NCBI GenBank assembly: GCA_910576815.1
Contig: CAJTKA010000019.1
Span: 6,806-70,805 of the forward strand
Length of the DNA stretch: 64,000 nt
From: an uncultured Lachnospiraceae bacterium
GTDB taxonomy: Bacteria > Bacillota > Clostridia > Lachnospirales > Lachnospiraceae
Direction of reading: 5' to 3'
Shown here: positions 35,980-43,523 of the stretch, piece after piece
How the letters are laid out: every line of letters starts with the position of its first letter
Numbering within the stretch: position 1 is the stretch's first letter
Translations under genes and position numbers: made by a program
The notes under the pieces: model-generated
What the model was told of the DNA's origin: nothing
What the model saw: the letters and a program-made list of their open reading frames with translations, nothing else
The model's database searches: none

Positions 35980-36008
35980 TTGACACATCCTGCTTTTAGG
36001 TCCATAAT
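35980..36008 (+). promoter_or_regulatory. Strong sigma-A promoter of the Mrp/Mbh-like operon
   Basis: Perfect -35 TTGACA (35980-35985), 17-nt spacer, -10 CATAAT (36003-36008), leaving a leader of about 65 nt before mrpE. Confidence 0.7.
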
Positions 36009-36081
36009 AGCATCGTTGTATAGACTGCCTTTTTAATAGGAAGAAACTGTTCAAAGAATTACAGATGAGTGGGGTAAGTGG

Positions 36082-36543
36082 ATGTTTATACTGTTTTTTT
36101 TGGTCTGGGTTATCTTTAACGGTCAGTTGACCGCAGAAATTGCGGCCTTCGGCATAGTCATCGCAGGCGTTATGTATCTGTTTTTATGTAAATTTTTAGA
36201 CTATAGTCCGAAATATGACCTTTTTCTTCTGAAAAAATCCCCTCTTTTGATCCAATATCTGTTTACTCTCGTGATCGAGATCGTCAAGGCAAATCTGGCT
36301 GTTTTTCGCCTGATTTACACGGCGGAGTATGAATTGGAGCCTGCCATCGTGCATTTTCAGACAGATCTGCATTCCACCTTTGCAAGGGTGCTTCTGGCAA
36401 ACTCCATCACGCTGACGCCGGGCACCATCACCGTATCCCTAAAAGAAGACTACTTCACGGTACACTGCCTCGATAAAGAGCTTGCAGAGGGCATTTCCTC
36501 CTCTGTTTTTGTTCAATTACTCAGAAAAATCGAAGCGGACTGA
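36082..36543 (+). CDS. mrpE: Na+/H+ antiporter subunit E (MrpE/MbhA)
   Basis: 153-residue membrane protein with two or three N-terminal helices (MFILFFLVWVIFNGQLTAEI, VIAGVMYLFLC) and a cytoplasmic domain with the family's VLLANSITLTPGTITVSL. Small structural subunit of Mrp-type and membrane-bound-hydrogenase-type antiporters. It is the first gene of a nine-gene operon that continues to 45605. The ribosome binding site is weak (GGGGTAAGTGG). Confidence 0.9.
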   Translation: MFILFFLVWVIFNGQLTAEIAAFGIVIAGVMYLFLCKFLDYSPKYDLFLLKKSPLLIQYLFTLVIEIVKANLAVFRLIYTAEYELEPAIVHFQTDLHSTFARVLLANSITLTPGTITVSLKEDYFTVHCLDKELAEGISSSVFVQLLRKIEAD

Positions 36544-36586
36544 AAAGCTGACGAATCACCACACCGATGTCCTTATGGAGGTACTC

Positions 36587-36907
36587 ATGGAACTATATCA
36601 CACACTTTACATTACGTTACTAGTGCTTTTTTCCTTCCTGATGCTCATCTGCCTGATCCGAGCCGTAAAAGGCCCGCAGGTAGCCGACCGCCTGATGGCC
36701 GTCAACATGATGGGCACCATGGTCATGGTCATGATCTCAGTGCTGGCGCTCCTTCTGAACGAAGGTTATCTGGTGGATATTTGTCTGATCTACGCCATGA
36801 TCAGCTTCCTTGCCGTAGTCGTCCTCTCCAAGGTCTACATCGGTATTTACGAAGAACGTGTACGAAAAAAGAATGCAGAGGAGGGCAGCTTACATGACAG
36901 CCATTGA
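36587..36907 (+). CDS. mrpF: Antiporter subunit F (MrpF/MbhB)
   Basis: 106-residue protein with three transmembrane helices, starting MELYHTLYITLLVLFSFLML, then IRAVKGPQVADRLMAVNMMG, the family's conserved RGPxxxDR-like loop, and YAMISFLAVVVLSK. The start at 36587 has GGAGG 5 nt upstream; a longer frame from 36482 overlaps mrpE and is not used. It overlaps mrpG by 14 nt. Confidence 0.9.
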   Translation: MELYHTLYITLLVLFSFLMLICLIRAVKGPQVADRLMAVNMMGTMVMVMISVLALLLNEGYLVDICLIYAMISFLAVVVLSKVYIGIYEERVRKKNAEEGSLHDSH

Positions 36908-37316
36908 ATGGGTCCGCTTCCTGATTGGGAGCCTGTTTCTATTGATCGGTATCATTATGTTTATCACGGAACTGTATGGCGTGTTTCACTTTAAGTATGT
37001 CCTGAACCGAATGCACGCCGCCGCCATGGGTGATACGCTGGCAATCAGCGCCTGCCTGCTCGGACTGATGATTTTTTCGGGATTTAATTTTACTACCCTG
37101 AAACTGTTTTTAATCATTGTCTTTTTGTGGTTTGCTTCCCCTGTCTCCTCCCATGTGCTGGCGAGATTGGAAATTGCCACCAATGAAAAACTGAGTCAGC
37201 ACTGTGAAATCTATCAGGATGTCAGCGATTTGGAACGGGAGCTTGCCGATAGAAAGAAGGCCGAAGCAAACAGCCCTGCTGATACCGCAAAAGAAAAGGA
37301 GGTGTCTGCGTTATGA
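36894..37316 (+). CDS. mrpG: Antiporter subunit G (MrpG/MbhC)
   Basis: 140-residue protein with three transmembrane helices (WVRFLIGSLFLLIGIIMFIT, then DTLAISACLLGLMIFSG) and the family's YVLNRMHAAAMGDT loop and SPVSSHVLARL end. A charged C-terminal tail of about 50 residues (CEIYQDVSDLERELADRKK) is longer than usual. GAGGAGGG precedes the ATG at 36894. Its stop overlaps the next start by 4 nt. Confidence 0.9.
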   Translation: MTAIEWVRFLIGSLFLLIGIIMFITELYGVFHFKYVLNRMHAAAMGDTLAISACLLGLMIFSGFNFTTLKLFLIIVFLWFASPVSSHVLARLEIATNEKLSQHCEIYQDVSDLERELADRKKAEANSPADTAKEKEVSAL

Positions 37317-37606
37317 CAGTTTTTCAGGTGATATTGCTGGGACTTTTGATTGTCTGCGCAGTCTCCGTCAGCTTTTCTAAGAATCTCTTAAATTCCATAC
37401 TGATCTATATGTCCTTCAGTCTGGTCATGTCCATGCTCTGGATCTGCCTGGAATCTCCTGACCTTGCCATCACGGAGGCGGCTGTCGGCGCGGGAATCAC
37501 CAGCGTACTCTTTTTTGTGACCCTGAAAAAGATTCACGCGATCGAGGCTGTCAAGGAGGAGCAAAAATCGGAGGGAAAAACGGAGGAGTCGAAGATTGAA
37601 AATTAA
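37313..37606 (+). CDS. MbhD / DUF4040-type antiporter subunit
   Basis: 97-residue membrane protein with three helices, matching the segment found near the C-terminus of MrpA or as separate MbhD: FSKNLLNSILIYMSFSLVMS and ESPDLAITEAAVGAGITSVL. In MrpA it is fused to the large antiporter subunit; here it is a separate gene as in membrane-bound hydrogenases. The charged tail (EQKSEGKTEESKIEN) ends inside repeat copy C, whose hairpin spans the stop codon. It starts with an ATGA overlap to mrpG. Confidence 0.85.
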   Translation: MTVFQVILLGLLIVCAVSVSFSKNLLNSILIYMSFSLVMSMLWICLESPDLAITEAAVGAGITSVLFFVTLKKIHAIEAVKEEQKSEGKTEESKIEN

Positions 37607-37655
37607 AATTTTCAATCACGAGATTTGTGTTTGCGCGTTGCTTGTCACAAACTCG
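37595..37655. repeat. Dispersed hairpin repeat, copy C (inverted)
   Basis: In reverse orientation to copies A and B: a palindromic attgaaaat...attttcaat hairpin at 37595-37616 and cgagatttgtg/cacaaactcg at 37619-37655, then gcgcaaaaagcagcgcag. It overlaps the stop codon of the DUF4040 gene and fills the gap before mrpB. Confidence 0.6.
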
Positions 37656-37692
37656 TTCATGCGCAAAAAGCAGCGCAGAAATGAGGACAATC

Positions 37693-38643
37693 ATGAGTAA
37701 GAAAAAATCGTCCGCAGCGTACCAAAAGACGTTTGCTTATCGCTTTTTCAGGTGGCTTCGCGGTGAAAAAGATCCCTATCTGGGAGAACTGGAAATGAAA
37801 CCCCAGGAAGAATATCATGTGAGCGAAGATGCCATCCTCCGCCGTGAGAAAGAACATGATTCCATTCTGGACAAGGTCTACGATTCGCAGCACAACAAGT
37901 GGCTGCGGCTTTTTCACAGCCTCTATGAGATCACCAGCGTCTTATTCTGCCTGTTTTTGATTGCTTTGCTCTTGGTAACGGTTTCCTATCTGCCTGCCGT
38001 CGGCACAGTGACTCGTCCGGTCAACAACGAGGTGGCCGAACGCTACATTGAAAACGGGTTAGAGGAAACGGGCGCCATCAATATTGTGGCTGGCATGATC
38101 CTGGACTACAGAGCCTTCGACACACTGGGAGAATCCCACGTCCTGTTTGTGGCCACGATCACGGTACTTATCCTGCTGCGCCTGAATAAGGGGCAGGAAG
38201 ACACAAATGACCGTATTTTTGAGCCTAAAAATGACGCGATCCTACAGCTTGTCGCGACTTTTCTGGTGCCGATCATCATTATTTTCGGCATTTACATCAT
38301 CCTAAACGGCCATCTCGGTCCCGGCGGCGGCTTCTCGGGCGGTGCCGTGATCGGCGCGGGTCTTGTTCTTTACTTAAACGCGTTCGGCTTTGCCAAAACG
38401 GAGCGGTTTTTTACGGAGAAAACTTACAAATGGGTGTGCTTTTTCTCCCTCTCTTTTTACTGCCTGGCCAAAAGTTATTCCTTTTACACAGGCGCCAATC
38501 AGCTTCACAGCGTGATCCCAAAGGGGACTCCCGGCGCGATCCTCTCAAGCGGCCTGATCCTGCCTTTAAACATCGCCGTGGGATTGGTCGTCGCCTGCAC
38601 GATTTATGCTTTTTACGCCATGTTCCGCAAAGGAGGGTTTTAA
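37693..38643 (+). CDS. mrpB: MbhE-MrpB fusion antiporter subunit
   Basis: 316-residue membrane protein. A cytoplasmic N-terminus of about 70 charged residues (residues 1-75, EMKPQEEYHVSEDAILRR) is followed by an MbhE-like part (SVLFCLFLIALLLVTVSYLP, then NIVAGMILDYRAFDTLGES). The MrpB domain with its hallmark NGHLGPGGGFSGGAVIGAG comes next and ends in SSGLILPLNIAVGLVV. MbhE and MrpB are separate in most systems. The start at 37693 follows ATGAGG; a start 12 nt earlier is possible. It overlaps mrpC by one base. Confidence 0.87.
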   Translation: MSKKKSSAAYQKTFAYRFFRWLRGEKDPYLGELEMKPQEEYHVSEDAILRREKEHDSILDKVYDSQHNKWLRLFHSLYEITSVLFCLFLIALLLVTVSYLPAVGTVTRPVNNEVAERYIENGLEETGAINIVAGMILDYRAFDTLGESHVLFVATITVLILLRLNKGQEDTNDRIFEPKNDAILQLVATFLVPIIIIFGIYIILNGHLGPGGGFSGGAVIGAGLVLYLNAFGFAKTERFFTEKTYKWVCFFSLSFYCLAKSYSFYTGANQLHSVIPKGTPGAILSSGLILPLNIAVGLVVACTIYAFYAMFRKGGF

Positions 38644-39020
38644 TGATGGGCCCTAATCTGTTCGCAAACTACGGGGAAGCGGTTTCCGCAATCCTCTTTT
38701 GTATCGGCTTCACCAATCTGCTTTTACAGACAAACCTGATCAAGAAAATCATCGGCCTGAATATCATGGACAGTGCGATCTACCTCTTTCTTGCAGAAAA
38801 AGGGTATATTGCAGGACGGGTCGCACCCATTGTCGTTGACGGCGTGACGAGCACGGAGGCCTATATCAACCCGATTCCCAGCGGCCTTGTGCTGACGGGT
38901 ATCGTCGTATCCGTATCCGTGACTGCCTTGATGCTGTCCCTGACGATCCGCCTGTATACCCGATATCACACGCTGGATCTGGACGAAATCTCCATGCAGT
39001 TAAAGAAGGAGGGACGCTAA
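38643..39020 (+). CDS. mrpC: Antiporter subunit C (MrpC/MbhG, NuoK-like)
   Basis: 125-residue protein with three helices, homologous to NuoK of complex I: EAVSAILFCIGFTNLLLQTN, KKIIGLNIMDSAIYLFLA and the late TGIVVSVSVTALMLSLTIRL. The conserved NIMDSA region is clear. AAAGGAGG lies 6 nt before the ATG, whose first base is the last base of the mrpB stop codon. A second ATG follows immediately, so the start is ambiguous by one codon. Confidence 0.9.
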   Translation: MMGPNLFANYGEAVSAILFCIGFTNLLLQTNLIKKIIGLNIMDSAIYLFLAEKGYIAGRVAPIVVDGVTSTEAYINPIPSGLVLTGIVVSVSVTALMLSLTIRLYTRYHTLDLDEISMQLKKEGR

Positions 39021-40514
39021 ATGAACTTTATCTGCAATTTCCCCTTCTTTTCCATTCTGCTAAGCCTTTTTTCGGGCACGATCTGTTCGGTGCTGCCCGC
39101 TAAGGCCGCGAAAGTTGTAAACCGTGCGGTCATTATCGTGATTGGCCTGCTCTCCGCGATCCTGCTCCTTTATCTTTTATCCGTGGGAGAGCCCTTCGTC
39201 TATTGGATGGGTCACTTTCCCGCCCCCTGGGGCAACGAGATCCGCGCGGGCGTATTGGAAGCCGGCATGGCAATGTTTTTCTGTATCATCATGTACTTAT
39301 CCATGGCGGGCGGCGCGCACAAACTCTACGATGAAGTGGATGAGAGCAAACATAACCTCTACTATATCCTGGTGAACCTCCTGCTCTCCTCCCTGCTTGC
39401 GCTGGTCTATACCAACGATATGTTCACGGCCTATGTCTTCGTGGAGATCAACACCATCTCCGCCTGCGGCCTGATCATGATCAGACAGGTCGGACGCACC
39501 ATCGAAGCGGCTGTCCGCTATATGATCATGAGCCTTTTGGGATCCGGCCTTCTGCTCTTTGGACTCTGTATCATGTACGATCTGACCGGGCATCTTTTGA
39601 TGAGCAACATCAAGGCCTCCGTCGGTCCGCTGGTGGCAAACGTAGAATACCAGATCCCGCTGATCGTCTCCATTGCCCTGATGTGTGTGGGACTGTGCAT
39701 CAAAAGCGCGCTGTTTCCCTTCCATGCCTGGCTGCCTGACGCTTACGGATACTCTACGGTATCTTCCGCGGCAATCCTTTCCAGTCTGGTGTCCAAGGGC
39801 TATATTTTCCTGTTGATCAAGATTATTTACCGTGTGATCGGTTTTGATATCTTCAACAGTACCAGGATCATAGACGTCCTGTTCGTCTTTGGCCTGATGG
39901 GGATGATCTTCGGTTCCATCAGCGCCATTCGGGAAAACGATATCCGCAGGATGATCGCCTTTTCCTCGGTGGCGCAGATCGGTTACATCTACATGGGCTT
40001 CGGCATGGGCACGCAGACGGGTATGGTGGCCAGCGTTTACCACATCCTCTCCCACGCGGCAACCAAGTCCCTGCTGTTTATCGCCGCCATCGGTTTAACG
40101 GAGGTCTCGGGCGGCAGCCGCAAATTTGTCGACCTGACAGGCGCGGGCTACCGCAACAAATGGGCGGGCGTGGCCTTTACCGTCGGTTCGCTGTCCATGG
40201 TGGGTGTGCCACTCTTTTCGGGCTTTATCAGCAAGCTCCTCTTTGCGCAGGCCGCCGTTCAGGTGGAAGGCAAGATGCTGGCTTCGCTGATCGTTCTGGG
40301 AATCAGTACGGTACTGAATGCGATCTACTTTATGAAGACCGTGATCCGAATTTACACTTCGGTGAAAGATTCCCCTTATGAGAGCATCACCTTTGGAAAA
40401 ATGAAGATTCACGCCATAACGTTGATGTTTTTCATCCTGTTAAATGTCATCCTGGGCGTTAGTTCCCAGCCGATCGTTGATCTGATCGTACAGGGACTTG
40501 CCATGTTTTCCTGA
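39021..40514 (+). CDS. mrpD: Large antiporter subunit, MrpD/MbhH type (1 of 4)
   Basis: 497-residue protein with about 14 helices of the Proton_antipo_M family (complex I NuoL/M/N relatives). The key ion-path residues are visible: Glu in AYVFVEINTISA (helix 5), Lys in GLCIKSALFPFHAWLP (helix 7) and His in YHILSHAATKSLLF. It immediately follows mrpC without a gap. It probably exchanges Na+ for H+ with the other subunits. The frame closes with SSQPIVDLIVQGLAMFS, an ending also seen in the third large subunit. Confidence 0.92.
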   Translation: MNFICNFPFFSILLSLFSGTICSVLPAKAAKVVNRAVIIVIGLLSAILLLYLLSVGEPFVYWMGHFPAPWGNEIRAGVLEAGMAMFFCIIMYLSMAGGAHKLYDEVDESKHNLYYILVNLLLSSLLALVYTNDMFTAYVFVEINTISACGLIMIRQVGRTIEAAVRYMIMSLLGSGLLLFGLCIMYDLTGHLLMSNIKASVGPLVANVEYQIPLIVSIALMCVGLCIKSALFPFHAWLPDAYGYSTVSSAAILSSLVSKGYIFLLIKIIYRVIGFDIFNSTRIIDVLFVFGLMGMIFGSISAIRENDIRRMIAFSSVAQIGYIYMGFGMGTQTGMVASVYHILSHAATKSLLFIAAIGLTEVSGGSRKFVDLTGAGYRNKWAGVAFTVGSLSMVGVPLFSGFISKLLFAQAAVQVEGKMLASLIVLGISTVLNAIYFMKTVIRIYTSVKDSPYESITFGKMKIHAITLMFFILLNVILGVSSQPIVDLIVQGLAMFS

Positions 40515-40560
40515 TTGCCGCCAGGAAACGATAGAGAACTTTTTACAAGGAGATAATCGT

Positions 40561-42042
40561 ATGTACTGCATTTTATTATCCATTTTTTGTCCCATATTGG
40601 CGGGCATCTTTCTGCTGATTCGCTATCGGACGCCCCTTTCGGGAAAAAGGAACCCGCAGGAGAGGAAAACACTCCTTCTTTTCACAGGGATGTTTCTTAT
40701 CATTACGGCGCTTTTGACCGTCACGTCCCTGCTTACGGCAAAGGAAGGGATTACCTTGTTTTATCTGACAGATACGCTCCCGATCTATTTTAAGATCGAT
40801 GCCATCGGCGCGCTGTTTTCCCTGCTCGCAGTCATTGTCTTAGTCTGCGCCGGCTTCTTCTCCTTTGAATACATGAAGCATGAGGAGCGGGAAAGCCGTT
40901 ATTACGGCTTTTATCTGATGATGTTCGGCGTATTGAACGCCCTGTGCTTTGCAGGCAACCTGATTACCTTCTATCTCTTTTTTGAGCTTTTGACGCTCTC
41001 CTCCATGCCTTTGGTGCTGCATAGCGGCACAAAAGAAGCGGTGATGGCGGGCTTAAAATACCTGTTTTACTCGCTCTGCGGGGCCTATGCGTCGCTGTAT
41101 GGCGTGTATTTTCTCTATCAGAATTGTGAAACGCTCACCTTTACTGCGGGCGGTGCCCTGAAAGCCTCCGCGGTTGCAGAGCATGGCGGCTTTCTACTGG
41201 TCGTGGCCTTTATCATGATTCTCGGTTTTGGTGTAAAAGCAGGCATGTTTCCCATGCACGCCTGGCTGCCCACGGCGCATCCGGTGGCGCCTGCTCCCGC
41301 TTCCGCCGTCTTATCCGCAATGATCGTCAAAGCGGGCGTTCTCGCGCTCATTCGGGTGACGAATCTGTTTGGCACAGACTTTCTGCGCGGGACCTGGATG
41401 CAGACCGCCTGGATTTGCCTGACTCTGGTTACGGTATTAATGGGGTCGCTGCTTGCCTTTCGCGAACCTGTTTTGAAAAAGAGGCTTGCCTACTCCACGG
41501 TGAGTCAGCTCTCCTACATCCTATTTGGTCTGGCCACGATGCAGGAAACCGCTTTTGAGGGAAGTCTTTTGCACGTGCTGGCGCACGGTTTTGTGAAGGC
41601 TGTGCTCTTTCTTAGCGCAGGCGCCTTTATCTACTGTACGGGCAAGACGCGGGTGGACGAGCTGCGCGGAATCGGCAGAAAGATGCCCCTCACGCTCTGG
41701 TGCTTTACGATTGCTTCCCTGGGGCTGATCGGCATCCCCCCGACAGGCGGCTTTGTCAGCAAGTGGTATCTGGCTCTGGGTTCCTTAAAAAGCGGCATTC
41801 CCGTTTTGGATGTGTTAGGGCCTGTCGTACTTTTGGTGAGCGCATTGCTGACTGCGGGCTACCTTCTGCCCATCACTGTGCGCGGGTTTTTCCCGGGAGC
41901 AGACTACGAGGCGAACTCTCAAAAGAAACAGGAACCTTCTAAATGGATGACGGTACCGATCGTAATTATTACAATCCTGTCGGTTTTGGTTGGCCTGTTT
42001 CCAGATGCCGTTTCCTTTTACTTGACAGTGATAGGAGGATAA
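40561..42042 (+). CDS. Large antiporter subunit, NuoM/MrpD-like (2 of 4)
   Basis: 493-residue multi-helix protein of the same family. Glu in TFYLFFELLTLSSMP, Lys in GFGVKAGMFPMHAWLPTAHP, a second Lys/His pair in LAHGFVKAVLFLSAG. AAGGAG lies 8 nt before the ATG at 40561. The longer frame to 40498 overlaps the previous gene and has no similarity. In standard Mrp systems only A and D are of this size; this is an additional one. Confidence 0.9.
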   Translation: MYCILLSIFCPILAGIFLLIRYRTPLSGKRNPQERKTLLLFTGMFLIITALLTVTSLLTAKEGITLFYLTDTLPIYFKIDAIGALFSLLAVIVLVCAGFFSFEYMKHEERESRYYGFYLMMFGVLNALCFAGNLITFYLFFELLTLSSMPLVLHSGTKEAVMAGLKYLFYSLCGAYASLYGVYFLYQNCETLTFTAGGALKASAVAEHGGFLLVVAFIMILGFGVKAGMFPMHAWLPTAHPVAPAPASAVLSAMIVKAGVLALIRVTNLFGTDFLRGTWMQTAWICLTLVTVLMGSLLAFREPVLKKRLAYSTVSQLSYILFGLATMQETAFEGSLLHVLAHGFVKAVLFLSAGAFIYCTGKTRVDELRGIGRKMPLTLWCFTIASLGLIGIPPTGGFVSKWYLALGSLKSGIPVLDVLGPVVLLVSALLTAGYLLPITVRGFFPGADYEANSQKKQEPSKWMTVPIVIITILSVLVGLFPDAVSFYLTVIGG

Positions 42043-42046
42043 TCCA

Positions 42047-43510
42047 ATGATCATTTTAGTAATCCTAATTCCTTTTATCGCGGGAATCCTTGTCCCGCTC
42101 ATCCCGTTTCAAAAACGCTGGCAGAAGGAAGTGTTTCTGGAAACGGCAGTAGTGCTCAACAGCATTCTCGTATGGTACCTGCTTTTGCACCACTCGACCA
42201 GCACCTTTCTGCTGGCGCACTTTACCGGCAATTTGAATATCAGCTTTCGCGTGGACGGCGTGAGCATGGTGTTTGCAGGGCTGGTCTCCGCGCTCTGGCC
42301 GTTTGCCACGCTCTATGCCTTTGAATATATGACGAAGGAATCTCACGAGAACGTGTTTTTCCTCTTTTACACCCTGACCTACGGGGTGACGCTGGGTATT
42401 GCCCTGGCCGCAAACCTGCTCACCATGTATTTCTTCTATGAGCTGTTAACGCTTGTGACCGTGCCTTTAGTCATGCATACGCTGACCCGTGAGGCCGTTT
42501 TGGCCAGCCGCAAATACCTCTACTATTCGCTGGGCGGCGCTGCTTTTGCCTTTCTCGGCCTGATCATGGTCATTGTCTATGGAACCACCACCGACTTTAT
42601 TTTAGGCGGCGTACTGGATCTGGCAAAGATTGGCGATAAGACCAATGTCCTACTGCTGATCTATGTCATGGCCTTTCTGGGCTTCGGCGTGAAGGCGGCG
42701 GTCTGCCCCTTCAACTCCTGGCTCCCCCAGGCGGGCGTTGCCCCCACCCCCGTCACGGCCCTGCTGCACGCGGTAGCCGTGGTAAAGTCGGGCGCTTTTG
42801 CCATTATCAGACTGACCTATTTTAGCTTTGGCACGGATTTCCTGAAGGGCACCTGGGCGCAGGATGTGGTGATGGCGATCGTCATGTTTACCATTGTCTA
42901 CGGCTGCAGCCGGGCTGTGAAAGAGACTCACATCAAGAGACGGCTGGCCTATTCGACGATCAGCAACCTTTCCTACATCCTGTTTGGCACAGTCATTATG
43001 ACGCCCTGGGGGCTTGCGGCTGCTCTGACGCACCTGGCTTTCCATGCCGTTATGAAGATCTGTTCCTTCTTCTGCGCAGGCGCCGTCATGCACCAAACGG
43101 ACCGCCACTATGTCCACGAACTGAACGGGCTCGGTTACAAGATGCCCTGCGTATTCGGCATCTTTACCATCTCCGCCTTCGCGCTCATGGGCGTGCCCGG
43201 ACTGGCGGGTTTTATCAGTAAATGGAATCTGGCGCAGGCCGCCGTGGAGAGCGAAAATCCCCTGGCCTGGGGCGGGATTGCCTGCTTGCTGATATCAGCG
43301 CTTTTGACTGCCATTTATATGCTCACCATCGTGATCCGTGCCTTCTTCCCCGGAAAGGATTTTGACTATACTACGGTGAAAGGGGCGAAGGACCCCAACT
43401 GGCAGATGCTGGTACCGCTGTTTGTGTTTACCCTGTTTATTATCTTTTTCGGCTTGAGCTCGCAGCCGATTGTAGACTTTTTTATGGATGTGGCCTGCGG
43501 GAATGTATAA
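42047..43510 (+). CDS. Large antiporter subunit, NuoM/MrpD-like (3 of 4)
   Basis: 487-residue multi-helix protein. Glu in MYFFYELLTLVTVPL, Lys in GFGVKAAVCPFNSWLPQAG, His and Lys in LTHLAFHAVMKICSFF. It starts 4 nt after the previous gene with AGGAGG just upstream. The WLPQAGVAPTPVTALLHAVA segment is closer to NuoL/MrpA than that of its neighbours. Its end, SSQPIVDFFMDVA, matches the end of mrpD, suggesting duplication within the operon. Confidence 0.9.
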   Translation: MIILVILIPFIAGILVPLIPFQKRWQKEVFLETAVVLNSILVWYLLLHHSTSTFLLAHFTGNLNISFRVDGVSMVFAGLVSALWPFATLYAFEYMTKESHENVFFLFYTLTYGVTLGIALAANLLTMYFFYELLTLVTVPLVMHTLTREAVLASRKYLYYSLGGAAFAFLGLIMVIVYGTTTDFILGGVLDLAKIGDKTNVLLLIYVMAFLGFGVKAAVCPFNSWLPQAGVAPTPVTALLHAVAVVKSGAFAIIRLTYFSFGTDFLKGTWAQDVVMAIVMFTIVYGCSRAVKETHIKRRLAYSTISNLSYILFGTVIMTPWGLAAALTHLAFHAVMKICSFFCAGAVMHQTDRHYVHELNGLGYKMPCVFGIFTISAFALMGVPGLAGFISKWNLAQAAVESENPLAWGGIACLLISALLTAIYMLTIVIRAFFPGKDFDYTTVKGAKDPNWQMLVPLFVFTLFIIFFGLSSQPIVDFFMDVACGNV

Positions 43511-43523
43511 ATAGGAGGTTCCT

